Shown: one piece after another, positions 1-7,506 of the stretch
Position numbering within the stretch: position 1 is the first letter of the stretch
How the letters are laid out: each line of letters starts with the position of its first letter
Assembly: GCA_046153015.1 (NCBI GenBank)
Contig: JBJXGF010000233.1
Location: 1 to 10,836 of the forward strand
Direction: 5' to 3'
Origin: JBJXGF01 sp046153015
GTDB taxonomy: Bacteria; Actinomycetota; Acidimicrobiia; Acidimicrobiales; CAIXPF01
DNA length: 10,836 nt
Notes under the pieces: model-generated
What the model was told of the DNA's origin: nothing
Databases searched by the model: none
What the model saw: the letters and a program-made list of their open reading frames with translations, nothing else
Made by a program: the position numbers and the translations under genes

Positions 1-2
1 TC

Positions 3-281
3 GAGTACTTCACCGCCGCGGTTCGCCGGGACCGTCCCGAGGCGGTGCAGGCGGTGTTCGCCGAGCTGACCCGGTTCTTCGAGGCGCTGCTCGCCGCCGC
101 CGGCGCGCCGCCGGCGCGGGCCCACGGACTGATCTCGTACCTGGTCGGCACGATCATGCAGCAGACCGTCCGACCGCTGGCGTTCGCGGAGATCGAGGCT
201 GAGATCGCCGCGATCGTCGGCCTGCCCCAGCCCCCAGCAGCGCTAGCGCTGGGCTGGCGCGGGGCCAGCGCAACGTCCTAG
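3..281 (+). CDS. TetR-family-like regulator, C-terminal part only
   Basis: The frame is open from the left edge, so the gene is cut and its DNA-binding domain lies outside the window. The visible 92 residues are amphipathic helices: a helix with EAVQAVFAELTRFFEALL, then HGLISYLVGTIMQQTVRPL, then a short acidic helix and an Ala/Gly-rich tail. This resembles the all-helical ligand-binding and dimerisation half of TetR regulators, which ends about here in a protein of roughly 200 residues. Without the helix-turn-helix the family call is a guess from shape and composition. The TAG stop at 279-281 shares three bases with the stop of the opposing kinase gene. A perfect 14-bp palindrome (238-251) lies in the last codons. 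Alternative: any other helical protein tail. Confidence 0.5.
   Translation, partial: EYFTAAVRRDRPEAVQAVFAELTRFFEALLAAAGAPPARAHGLISYLVGTIMQQTVRPLAFAEIEAEIAAIVGLPQPPAALALGWRGASATS
238..251. repeat. Perfect 14-bp palindrome at a convergent gene end
   Basis: The sequence CAGCGCTAGCGCTG is its own reverse complement. Flanking bases (CCAGCC from about 227 and GGCTGG up to about 257) can extend the pairing after a small bulge on the left side. It sits about 27 bases before the shared stop codons of two converging genes, where a bidirectional transcript end would be expected. No run of T follows on either strand, so it is not a classical intrinsic terminator. It is also inside coding sequence and could be chance in such GC-rich DNA. 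Confidence 0.35.
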
Positions 282-1276
282 AGCTGGCGGCGGGCGAGCT
301 CGCGCAGGTTCACCTCGGGGCGGGGCCCCACGTGGGTGATGACCTCGCCGGCGGCGAGCGCGCCGTACCGGCCCGCCGCGGCCAGGCCGAGCCCGGCGCA
401 GTACGCGTGCAGGAAGCCGGCGGCGAAGAGGTCCCCGGCGCCGGTGGTGTCGACCACCGGGCCCGGCGCCCAGGCCGGCGAGGCGATCGGCGCCTCCCGG
501 TTGACGATCACCGAACCGAGCTCGGAGCGGGTGACGCAGGCGATCTCGCAGTGGCCCCGCACCCGTTCGAGCGCGGTGTCGACGTCGTCCACCTCGTAGA
601 GCGAGAGGATCTCGGCGGTGTTGGCGAAGAGGATGTCGACCTGGTCCTCGATGAGGTCGAGGAACTCGTCGCGGTGGCGGTCGACGCAGAACGAGTCCGA
701 CAGCGTCAGCGCCACCTTCGCGCCGCTGGCCCGCCCGGCGGCCATCGCCTTGCGGATCGCCGCCTTGGCCGACTCGACGTCCCACAGGTAGCCCTCGCAG
801 TACACCACCCGCGCCGAGGCCACGAGCGCCTCGTCGACGTCGTCGGGCGCGAGAAGGTTGGAGATGCCGAGGCAGGTGCTCATCGTGCGCTCGGCATCGG
901 GCGTCACCACGATGAGGCAGCGGGCGGTGGGCGGCCCCTCCAACGCCGCCGGCTGCTCGTAGCTCACGCCGACGGCCCGAATGTCGTGGCCGAACACGGC
1001 GCCGAGCTGGTCGTCGCGCACCTTGCCGATGTACGCGGCGCGGCTGCCGAAGGAGGCGAGCCCGGCCATCGTGTTGGCGGCGGACCCGCCGGAGGCCTCG
1101 ATGCCGGGCGGCATGGCCGCGTAGAGCTGCTCGGCGCGAGCGGAGTCGACGAGGGTCATCGCCCCCTTCTCCAGGCCCTGGCGGGTGAGGAAGGCGTCGT
1201 CGGCGTGGGTGATCACGTCGACGATCGCGTTGCCGACGCCCACCACGTCGAAGGTCTGCTCAGCTCGGCCCGGCAT
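278..1276 (-). CDS. PfkB-family carbohydrate/nucleoside kinase, probable adenosine kinase
   Basis: A 332-aa cytoplasmic kinase of the ribokinase/PfkB family. It begins with the strand DVVGVGNAIVDVI (10-22), typical of the adenosine kinase branch. The substrate-binding diglycine motif SGGSAANT is at 62-69, the NxxE motif (NTAE, 219-222) helps place Mg-ATP, and the C-terminal signature DTTGAGD is at 276-282 with D282 as the catalytic base. Length fits the family. The likely reaction is ATP plus adenosine to AMP in purine salvage; the fold is sure, the substrate less so (other nucleosides or sugars are possible). I chose the ATG at 1276 because a TATCGT box ends 7 bases before it; a start 12 codons further upstream would put that box inside the gene. 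It diverges from the aminopeptidase gene, and its stop overlaps the stop of the converging regulator. Confidence 0.85.
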   Translation of the reverse strand: MPGRAEQTFDVVGVGNAIVDVITHADDAFLTRQGLEKGAMTLVDSARAEQLYAAMPPGIEASGGSAANTMAGLASFGSRAAYIGKVRDDQLGAVFGHDIRAVGVSYEQPAALEGPPTARCLIVVTPDAERTMSTCLGISNLLAPDDVDEALVASARVVYCEGYLWDVESAKAAIRKAMAAGRASGAKVALTLSDSFCVDRHRDEFLDLIEDQVDILFANTAEILSLYEVDDVDTALERVRGHCEIACVTRSELGSVIVNREAPIASPAWAPGPVVDTTGAGDLFAAGFLHAYCAGLGLAAAGRYGALAAGEVITHVGPRPEVNLRELARRQL

Positions 1277-1283
1277 CCGGCGA

Positions 1284-1289
1284 ACGATA
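1284..1289 (-). promoter_or_regulatory. -10 box of a probable leaderless promoter for the kinase gene
   Basis: On the minus strand TATCGT matches TAnnnT and is separated by 7 bases from the ATG at 1276, with no Shine-Dalgarno between. Transcription would begin at or very near the ATG. No clear -35 is visible. Confidence 0.5.
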
Positions 1290-1320
1290 TCGGCGGCCCT
1301 GGGGCGCCGCACCCCGCCGG

Positions 1321-1326
1321 TACGCT
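1321..1326 (+). promoter_or_regulatory. -10 box of a probable leaderless promoter for the aminopeptidase gene
   Basis: TACGCT matches TAnnnT and is followed after 8 bases by the GTG at 1335. There is no Shine-Dalgarno sequence. It lies back to back with the divergent kinase box, 31 bases between the two, so their upstream regions overlap. Confidence 0.5.
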
Positions 1327-1334
1327 GGGCGGCC

Positions 1335-3938
1335 GTGGCCCTCTTCGACGAAGGTTCCGACCTGCCGCTCTCCGCCTACCGGTTGCCGGGAGCGGCGAGG
1401 CCGACGCGCTATGAGCTGGTCATCGCCCCCGACCTCGAGGCGTTCACGTTCTCTGGCGAGGCGGTCATCGAGCTCGAGGCGGCGCAGCAGTGCGCCGAGC
1501 TGGTGCTCAACGCCGCCGAGCTCGAGATCGACGCCGCCGCGGTGGAGACCGCCGCCGGGCGGGTCGAGGCGGAGGTGGCGCTCGACCCGGCCGCCGAGCG
1601 GGCGACGATCACGCCGGCCCGCCCGGTGGAGGCCGGCCCGGCCACGCTGCACCTGCGCTTCCGCGGGGTGCTGAACGACAAGCTGCACGGCTTCTACCGG
1701 TCGAGCTTCACCGATCGCGACGGGCGGGCCCGGACGATCGCGGTCACGCAGTTCGAGGCGACCGACGCCCGGCGGGCGTTCCCCTGCTGGGACGAGCCCG
1801 AGCACAAGGCCGTCTTCGCCATCACGCTGGTGGTGGAGGACGGGCTCTTCGCCCTGTCCAACGCCGCCCAGGTGAGCGACGAGCCGACCGGCGACGGGCG
1901 GCGCCGGGTGCGCTTCGCCGACACGATGCCGATGTCGACCTACTTGGTGGCGATGGTGGTCGGCCCGCTGGAGGCCACCGACCCGGTCGACGTGGACGGT
2001 ACGCCGCTGCGGGTCGTGCACCCGGTGGGCGCGGGCGAGCTCGCCGCGTACGCCCTCGAGGTCGGCGCGTTCTCGCTGCGCTACTTCGCCGACTACTACG
2101 GCATCGCCTACCCGGGAGACAAGCTCGACCTCGTGGCCGTCCCCGACTTCGCGTTCGGGGCCATGGAGAACCTCGGCTGCGTCACGTTCCGGGAGGTGCT
2201 GCTGCTCGTCGACCCGACACAGACGACCCAGCCCGAGCTCCAGCGCGTGGCCGACGTGATCGCCCACGAGCTGGCGCACATGTGGTTCGGCGACCTGGTG
2301 ACGATGAAGTGGTGGAACGGCATCTGGCTCAATGAGGCCTTCGCCACGTTCATGGAGATGAAAGCGGTCGACGCGTTCCGCCCCGACTGGCGGCGCTGGG
2401 TCGATTTCGGGCTGTCGCGGAGCAGCGCGTTCGACGTCGACTCGCTCGCCTCGACCCGGCCGGTCGAGTACCCCGTGCACTCCCCCACCGACGCCGAGGG
2501 CATGTTCGACGTGCTCACCTACGAGAAGGGCGCGGCGCTGGTGCGGATGCTCGAGATGTACCTCGGCGAGGACGCGTTCCGGGCCGGCATCGCCCGCTAC
2601 CTGCGCCAGCACTCCTACGCCAACACCGAGACCACCGACCTGTGGGACGCCATCGAGACGGCCAGCGGACAGCCGGTGCGCCAGATCATGGACAGCTGGA
2701 TCTTCCAGGGCGGGTACCCCCTGATCAGCGTGGAGCTGGCCGCCGACGGCCGCGCCCTGCGCCTGCGCCAGGACCGCTTCCGCTACGCCGGCGGCCCCGC
2801 GCCCGACCCCGCCGAGGCCCCCCGCTGGAAGGCGCCGCTGCTCGTGCGCGTGGGCGACGCCGACGGCGCCCGCCGCGACCTCCGGCTGCTGCTCGAGGAG
2901 GAGGGGGCGACCGTGCCCCTCGACGCGCCGGCCGCGTGGGCGCTGGTGAACGCCGGCGGCCACGGCTTCTACCGAGTCCGGTACGACGACGCGCTGCTGG
3001 GCGCGGTGGCGGCCCGGGCGCAGGACGAGCTCACGCCGATCGAGCGCTACAACCTCATCGACGACGCGTTCGCCGCCGTGCTCGCCGGGCGCAGCAGCGC
3101 GGCCGGGTTCCTCTCGCTGGCCCAGGGCTTCGCCGCCGAGGACGACCTCTCGGTGTGGCAACGCATCCTGGGGGCCCTCGCCGCGCTGTCCCGCGTGCTC
3201 GAGGGCCCCGCCCTCGCCGCGTACGAGGCGACGGTGCGCGAGCTGGTGGGCGGCGCGCTCGACATCGTGGGCTGGGCGCCGGCGGAGGGCGAGGGGGAAC
3301 GGACCCGGGAGCTGCGCGGGGCGCTCTTCCACGGGCTGGGCGCCATCGGCGGCGACGAGCGCGCCCACCAGCGGGCCGCCGAGCTGCACGCCGCCCACCT
3401 CGCCGACCCGGCCTCGGTCGACCCGCCGCTCGTGGCCGCGGCGGTCAAGCTGCTGGCGCAGCGGGGCGGGCGGGCCGAGTTCGACCTGTTCGTCGAGCGC
3501 TGGAAGGCGGCGCCCACCCCCCAGGAGGAGCAGCGCTACCTGTACGCGCTGGCCGAGTTCGAAGCCGACGGCCTGGTGGACGAGGCGCTGGCCCGCTGCC
3601 TGACCGGCGAGATCCGCACGCAGAACTCGCCGTACCTCATCCGCCTGGCGCTGGCCAACCGGGCGCAGGGCCCCCACGTGTGGGACTGGCTGAAGGCCAA
3701 CTGGCAGGCGGTGAACGACAAGCTGCCGTCGAACACGCTGGCCCGCATGCTCGAAGGGATCCGCGCGCTGGCCCAGCCCGCCGTGGCCGCCGACGTGCAC
3801 GCGTTCTTCGCCGCCCACCCGATGAGCCACGGCGCGAAGACCGTCGCGCAGCACCTCGAACGCCTCGACGTGAACGTCGCCCTCGCCGAACGCGAGGCCG
3901 GACCGCTCGCCGCGGCGCTGGCGGCGCGCCGCCGCTGA
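1335..3938 (+). CDS. pepN: M1-family zinc aminopeptidase (aminopeptidase N type)
   Basis: An 867-aa zinc metallopeptidase that removes N-terminal residues from peptides, probably in the cytoplasm since no signal peptide is visible. Domains in order: N-terminal beta domain (about 15-215); catalytic domain with the exopeptidase motif GAMEN (275-279), zinc site HELAH (311-315) and third zinc ligand E334 in WLNEAFA, exactly 18 residues after the second His; transition-state Tyr396 in TYEKGA; a small beta domain from about 460; and a long helical ERAP1-like C-terminal domain. All catalytic residues are present and length is normal. The GTG at 1335 is preferred: it follows a TACGCT box by 8 bases and gives the usual short N-terminus. 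The frame stays open upstream to 1185, but that part would overlap the divergent kinase gene. The TGA overlaps the start proposed for the metallophosphoesterase, so the two are probably cotranscribed. Confidence 0.95.
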   Translation: MALFDEGSDLPLSAYRLPGAARPTRYELVIAPDLEAFTFSGEAVIELEAAQQCAELVLNAAELEIDAAAVETAAGRVEAEVALDPAAERATITPARPVEAGPATLHLRFRGVLNDKLHGFYRSSFTDRDGRARTIAVTQFEATDARRAFPCWDEPEHKAVFAITLVVEDGLFALSNAAQVSDEPTGDGRRRVRFADTMPMSTYLVAMVVGPLEATDPVDVDGTPLRVVHPVGAGELAAYALEVGAFSLRYFADYYGIAYPGDKLDLVAVPDFAFGAMENLGCVTFREVLLLVDPTQTTQPELQRVADVIAHELAHMWFGDLVTMKWWNGIWLNEAFATFMEMKAVDAFRPDWRRWVDFGLSRSSAFDVDSLASTRPVEYPVHSPTDAEGMFDVLTYEKGAALVRMLEMYLGEDAFRAGIARYLRQHSYANTETTDLWDAIETASGQPVRQIMDSWIFQGGYPLISVELAADGRALRLRQDRFRYAGGPAPDPAEAPRWKAPLLVRVGDADGARRDLRLLLEEEGATVPLDAPAAWALVNAGGHGFYRVRYDDALLGAVAARAQDELTPIERYNLIDDAFAAVLAGRSSAAGFLSLAQGFAAEDDLSVWQRILGALAALSRVLEGPALAAYEATVRELVGGALDIVGWAPAEGEGERTRELRGALFHGLGAIGGDERAHQRAAELHAAHLADPASVDPPLVAAAVKLLAQRGGRAEFDLFVERWKAAPTPQEEQRYLYALAEFEADGLVDEALARCLTGEIRTQNSPYLIRLALANRAQGPHVWDWLKANWQAVNDKLPSNTLARMLEGIRALAQPAVAADVHAFFAAHPMSHGAKTVAQHLERLDVNVALAEREAGPLAAALAARRR

Positions 3939-5050
3939 AACGTCTCCGGGTCTTCGCGGTAGAGGACACCAGCGCCCAGCTGGTGTGGGGGGCCGGCGCG
4001 CCCGGCTGGATCCGGGTGCGGGGCCGCCGGGTTGAGGCGAAGGTCTACGCCGAGCACGGACCGGGCGCCGTGGTGGTGGAGGGCCTCGCCCCCGACGCGG
4101 TGAACCGCCTCGAGGTGCACCACGAGTCGAGCGGGGCGCGGGTGGAGCTCGACGTGCGCACGCTGGCGCCGCCGCCCGGGCGCCTGCTCGCCAAGGTGGC
4201 CACCGTGAGCGACCTGCACATCGGGTCGCGTTCGTTCGGGCTGCTGCACACGATGACCGAGCCGCTCGGCGTGGGCGGCCCGCACGCGCTGGTGTGCGCC
4301 CGCGCCGCGCTGGAGGAGGCGACGGCGTGGGGGCCCGACCTGCTGGTGGTGAAGGGCGACCTCACCAACCGGGGCCGACGCGAGGAGTGGGCGCAGGTCA
4401 ACGAGCTGCTGAGCGGGCTCGGCGTGCCCGTGCTCGCCGCGCCCGGCAACCACGACACGTGGAGCTTCCGGCACGAGGAGCCGGCGCGTGCGTTCGGCGT
4501 CGCCGACGGGCGCTTCGCCGATCCGCTGGTGAGCGTCGACCTGCCGGGCGTGCGGGTGGTGCTGGCCGATTCCTGCGTGCCCGGGCGGGCCCACGGCGCT
4601 GTCGGCCGCTTCCAGGCCAACCTGCTCGACGCTGCGGCCGAGGCGGCCGGGCCGACCCTCGTGGGCCTGCACCACCCCTTCGACCGGCGCCGCCCCCGCT
4701 ACCCGCCGGGCGTCCCCGCCCCGGAGGCCGACGCGTTCCTCGCCGCGCTGGGCAAGGCCAACGGCGCGACGCTGGTGACCTCGGGCCACACCCACCGCAA
4801 CCGACGCCGCCGCCACGGCCCGCTCACGCTCACCGAGGTGGCGGCGGTGAAGGACCACCCGGGGGTCTGGGCGGGCTACGCCGTCCACGAGGGCGGCGTC
4901 CGCCAGGTCGTGCGGCGCGTGGCGGACCCGGCGGCCATGGTGTGGACCGAGTACTGCCGCTGGGCGGTCGGCGGCCTGTGGGGCGCCTACTCCCCCGGCT
5001 CGCTGGCGGCGCGCTGCTTCACCCTGCGCTGGCCGCGGCGAACTCGCTGA
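3935..5050 (+). CDS. Metallophosphoesterase with N-terminal fibronectin-III-like domain
   Basis: A calcineurin-like dinuclear metal phosphoesterase, about 371 aa. From the CTG at 3935, residues 3-77 look like a fibronectin-III-type beta domain (RLRVFAVEDTSAQLVW, later VVVEGLAPDAVNRLEV). The phosphoesterase core follows with all metal-binding motifs: DLH (93-95), GD (141-142), GNHD (171-174), HH (246-247) and GHTH (284-287). Its substrate (phosphomonoester, cyclic nucleotide or phospholipid) cannot be read from sequence. No signal peptide is seen. The start is uncertain: no ATG or GTG exists in frame near the aminopeptidase stop. The CTG in CTGA would give 4-bp coupling, whereas the first GTG (3983) would delete the first beta strand. 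No Shine-Dalgarno is visible before either. The gene end overlaps the converging alpha/beta hydrolase by 32 bp. Function confident, start not. Confidence 0.8.
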   Translation: MKRLRVFAVEDTSAQLVWGAGAPGWIRVRGRRVEAKVYAEHGPGAVVVEGLAPDAVNRLEVHHESSGARVELDVRTLAPPPGRLLAKVATVSDLHIGSRSFGLLHTMTEPLGVGGPHALVCARAALEEATAWGPDLLVVKGDLTNRGRREEWAQVNELLSGLGVPVLAAPGNHDTWSFRHEEPARAFGVADGRFADPLVSVDLPGVRVVLADSCVPGRAHGAVGRFQANLLDAAAEAAGPTLVGLHHPFDRRRPRYPPGVPAPEADAFLAALGKANGATLVTSGHTHRNRRRRHGPLTLTEVAAVKDHPGVWAGYAVHEGGVRQVVRRVADPAAMVWTEYCRWAVGGLWGAYSPGSLAARCFTLRWPRRTR

Positions 5051-5795
5051 TCGCGGCCAGCACCTCGGCTGGGCGCTCCCGGTGGGGGGCGTGCCCGCAG
5101 CCGCTCAGCGTGAAGGCCAGCGCCGGGCCCGCGGCGCCGGCCGTGATCCGGCGGACCTGGTCGAGCGTGCCGAAGTCGTCGTCCTCGCCCTGGATCACGA
5201 GCAGCGGGCAGGTGATCGCCGGCAGCAGCGCCTCGATGCTCCACGACGCGAACGCCGGGTCGAGCCAGGCGGAGGTCCACCGGGAGAACATGGCGTCGAC
5301 GTCGGCGTGGTGGCGGGCGAGGCGCTCGCGCAGCTCGGGGTAGGCGGCGACGACGGCGCGGATGCCGCGCAGCGTCTCGGGCTCCACCAGCACGTGGGCG
5401 GCGATCGTCACCACCCCGCAGGGCTGCGGCGCCCGGCCGAGGGCGGCGTGGATCAGGGCGATCGAGCCGCCGTCGCTGTGGCCGACGAGCAGCGGCGAGT
5501 CGATCTCGAGCTCGCCGAGCAGCTCGGCGAGCACCTCGGCCTCCTCGTGCAGGAAGCTCGGCGTGAACGGCCCCGGCGGCGGGTCGGCGCGGCCGTAGCC
5601 GGCCCGGCTGTAGGCGAGCACCTCCCGGCCGGCGGCCTCCGCCAGCCGGGCGGGGAACCCGCCCCACGCCGACACCGAGCCGAGGCCCTCGTGCAGCAGC
5701 GCGATCGGCGAGCCCTGCGGCTGTCCGGGCGGCGCCCAGCGCGCCTGCTCCAGGCGCGCCGCCGCCCCCCGCCGAGCCCCGATCAGCTCGTCCAC
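5019..5795 (-). CDS. Alpha/beta hydrolase
   Basis: A 258-aa soluble alpha/beta-hydrolase. The oxyanion-hole segment HEGLGS is at 35-40, the nucleophile elbow GHSDGG at 105-110 with Ser107, the acid in the GEDDD cluster (Asp205-207), and the catalytic His235 in GCGHAPHRERP. Length is typical of the single-domain esterase/lyase group. The substrate is unknown: ester, lactone or C-C bond hydrolysis are all possible. The start is the GTG at 5795, which overlaps the end of the Nudix gene by 13 bp and has GAGGTG five bases before it. It is the last gene of the ferredoxin operon and may act on products of an oxidation fed by that relay, but this is inference from context only. Confidence 0.9.
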   Translation of the reverse strand: MDELIGARRGAAARLEQARWAPPGQPQGSPIALLHEGLGSVSAWGGFPARLAEAAGREVLAYSRAGYGRADPPPGPFTPSFLHEEAEVLAELLGELEIDSPLLVGHSDGGSIALIHAALGRAPQPCGVVTIAAHVLVEPETLRGIRAVVAAYPELRERLARHHADVDAMFSRWTSAWLDPAFASWSIEALLPAITCPLLVIQGEDDDFGTLDQVRRITAGAAGPALAFTLSGCGHAPHRERPAEVLAAISEFAAASAG

Positions 5796-6289
5796 CGCTC
5801 CACCTCGGCCAGCACCACGGCCAGGCTGTCGGGGCACACGGCACGCGATGCGCACCAGGCCGCCAGGCCCTGCCGGGGCGCCCACTCGGTCTCGGCCACC
5901 TCGCCGTCGGCGAAGGTGAACGGCCCGTCGCTGATCGTGGAGTACAGCCGGGCCAGCTCGTCGACGTGGGCGTCGGCGTACGCCGCCTGGGACCGCCAGG
6001 TGAGCTCGACGCCGATGAGGCCGGTCTCCTCGGCCAGCTCGCGGCGCGCGGCGGCGTCCCACCCTTCGCCCACCGCGCACACCCCACCGAAGGCGAGGTC
6101 CCAGCGGGACGGCCAGATGTCTTTCCAGTCGGCCCGGCGGTGGGCCAGCACCCGCTGGCCGTCGGTGCTCAGCACCACCACGAACACACAGCGGTGGCGC
6201 AATCGGCGAGCCCGCATCTCGGCCCGGGGCACGACGCCCACCACGCAGCCGGCCGGGTCGAGCACCTCGACCGGCTCGTCGGCGCTCAT
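5783..6289 (-). CDS. Nudix hydrolase
   Basis: A 168-aa Nudix protein with a perfect Nudix box at 69-91: G69, E75, then RELAEETGL with the metal ligands E84, E87 and E88. The preceding segment, HRCVFVVVL and HRRADWKDIWPSRWD, is typical of the group related to YfcD and isopentenyl-diphosphate isomerases. Members hydrolyse nucleoside diphosphates linked to another group (NDP-X); the actual substrate is not predictable. Its ATG shares the sequence ATGA with the stop of the reductase gene, so translation is probably coupled. There is no separate Shine-Dalgarno. An NADH-pyrophosphatase or housecleaning role beside a NADH-using reductase is conceivable but unproven. Confidence 0.9.
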   Translation of the reverse strand: MSADEPVEVLDPAGCVVGVVPRAEMRARRLRHRCVFVVVLSTDGQRVLAHRRADWKDIWPSRWDLAFGGVCAVGEGWDAAARRELAEETGLIGVELTWRSQAAYADAHVDELARLYSTISDGPFTFADGEVAETEWAPRQGLAAWCASRAVCPDSLAVVLAEVERWTS

Positions 6290-7494
6290 CCCCCGAACGC
6301 GAGCGCGTCCTCCCAGGACGCGCCGTCCTCGATCAGCTTGCGGTACTGCATCACGTGGCGGGGACGGTTCATGCCGAACACGCCGACCAGGCGGCCGGCA
6401 CGCCCGTAGATGGCGGCGAAGCGGCGCTCCTCCACCGATCCGTTCACGATGCGCACCTCGTCGTCGGCCCGCACCCGCCCGGCGAGCTGGATCTTGCGGT
6501 CGTACTGGTCGGACCAGAACCACGGCACCGGTGCGTACGGCTCGCCCGGGCCGGCCCCGGCCAGGAGCCGCCGCGCCGCGTGGGCGCCCATCGCCACCGC
6601 GTTGTCCCAGTGCTCGACCCGCATCACCTCGCCGCCGAAGGCCCGGTTGGGCCACCGGGCCACGTCGCCCGCCGCCACCACCCCCGGGGCGGCGAGGCAG
6701 GTCTCGTCGCACACCACGCCGTCGGCCAGCTCGAGCCCCGAGCCGTCCAGCCACGCCACCGCGGGCGCCACGCCGATCCCGACCACCACGAGGTCGGCGG
6801 CCAACGCCTCGCCGTCGCTCAGACGCACCCGCTCCACGCGCTGCTCGCCCTCGATCCCGGCGACGCCCACGCCGAGGCGCACGTCGACCCCGTGGTCGCG
6901 GTGCACGTCGGCGATCACCTGTCCGACCTCGGCGCCCACCGCCCGCTCGAGCGGCACGGGCAGCGCCTCCACCATCGCCACCTCGCAGCCGAGCTCTCGG
7001 CAGGTGGCCGCCACCTCGGCGCCGATGAAGCCGGCCCCGACCACCACCACCCGGCGGGCGCCGGCGTCGATCTCGGCTCGCACGGCGCGGGAATCGTCGA
7101 GCGTGCGCAGCACGTGCAGCCCGGGTCGGGGGGCGGCGCCGGGCAGCGTGCGGGCCCGGCAGCCGGTGGCGATCACCAGCCCGTCGAAGCCCAGCTCGGC
7201 GCCGTCGGCGAGGTGCACGCGGCGCTGGCGGAGCTCGAGGCCCACCGCCGGCGCGCCGAGCCGCCACTCCACGGCCTCGGCGTCGAGCGCCTCGGCGCCG
7301 GGCAGGCGCAGCGCCTCATCGCCGACCTTGCCGGCCAGGTGGTCCTTGGACAGCGGCGGGCGGTCGTACGGCTTGTGCGGCTCGTCGCCGACGATCACCA
7401 GCCGCCCGGTGAAACCGTCCTTGCGGAGGGCCAGTGCGGCGTTGAACCCGGCCAGCGAGGCGCCGGCCACCACGATCGTGCCGAGCGAGGCCAC
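6286..7494 (-). CDS. NADH:ferredoxin reductase, FAD-dependent (rubredoxin/putidaredoxin reductase type)
   Basis: A 402-aa two-dinucleotide-fold flavoprotein that passes electrons from NAD(P)H to a small ferredoxin. The N-terminal FAD site is TIVVAGASLAG (6-16) and the conserved segment PYDRPPLSKD lies at 42-51. The NAD fold has GAGFIG (153-158) and ends its second strand with Glu175, which favours NADH over NADPH. The second FAD contact is AAGDVARW (274-281), and PWFWSDQYDRKIQLAG (324-339) marks the C-terminal domain of this family. The GTG start at 7494 lies 10 bases after the ferredoxin stop, and the sequence TGAGG there serves as both stop codon and Shine-Dalgarno. The gene pair is a standard reductase/ferredoxin partnership seen with actinobacterial P450s; no P450 is present here. 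Confidence 0.93.
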   Translation of the reverse strand: MASLGTIVVAGASLAGFNAALALRKDGFTGRLVIVGDEPHKPYDRPPLSKDHLAGKVGDEALRLPGAEALDAEAVEWRLGAPAVGLELRQRRVHLADGAELGFDGLVIATGCRARTLPGAAPRPGLHVLRTLDDSRAVRAEIDAGARRVVVVGAGFIGAEVAATCRELGCEVAMVEALPVPLERAVGAEVGQVIADVHRDHGVDVRLGVGVAGIEGEQRVERVRLSDGEALAADLVVVGIGVAPAVAWLDGSGLELADGVVCDETCLAAPGVVAAGDVARWPNRAFGGEVMRVEHWDNAVAMGAHAARRLLAGAGPGEPYAPVPWFWSDQYDRKIQLAGRVRADDEVRIVNGSVEERRFAAIYGRAGRLVGVFGMNRPRHVMQYRKLIEDGASWEDALAFGG

Positions 7495-7502
7495 CGCCGC
7501 CG

Positions 7503-7506
7503 CCTC
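7503..7506 (-). promoter_or_regulatory. Ribosome binding site of the reductase gene, overlapping the ferredoxin stop
   Basis: On the minus strand GAGG begins on the second base of the ferredoxin TGA and lies 8 bases before the GTG at 7494, which supports this start and translational coupling. Confidence 0.5.

Noticed and set aside
332..1414. A 360-codon plus-strand open frame across the kinase gene
   Set aside because: Low-complexity Gly/Arg/Val translation with no family motif, running opposite a complete PfkB kinase; a composition shadow.
1260..3854. An 864-codon open frame antisense to the aminopeptidase gene
   Set aside because: It mirrors the aminopeptidase codons, is full of Arg, Gly, His and Val repeats, has no domain motif and arises from the strong G/C third-position bias. 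The sense frame has every catalytic residue.
2642..3934. Upstream extension of the metallophosphoesterase frame into the aminopeptidase gene
   Set aside because: The translation is Arg/Gly/Pro-rich noise in an alternate frame of a well-supported gene; protein-like sequence starts only at about 3935.
6290..7267. Upstream extension of the Nudix frame into the reductase gene
   Set aside because: The extension is Arg/Gly-rich shadow sequence. The ATG at 6289, in an ATGA overlap with the reductase stop, gives a normal-length Nudix protein.
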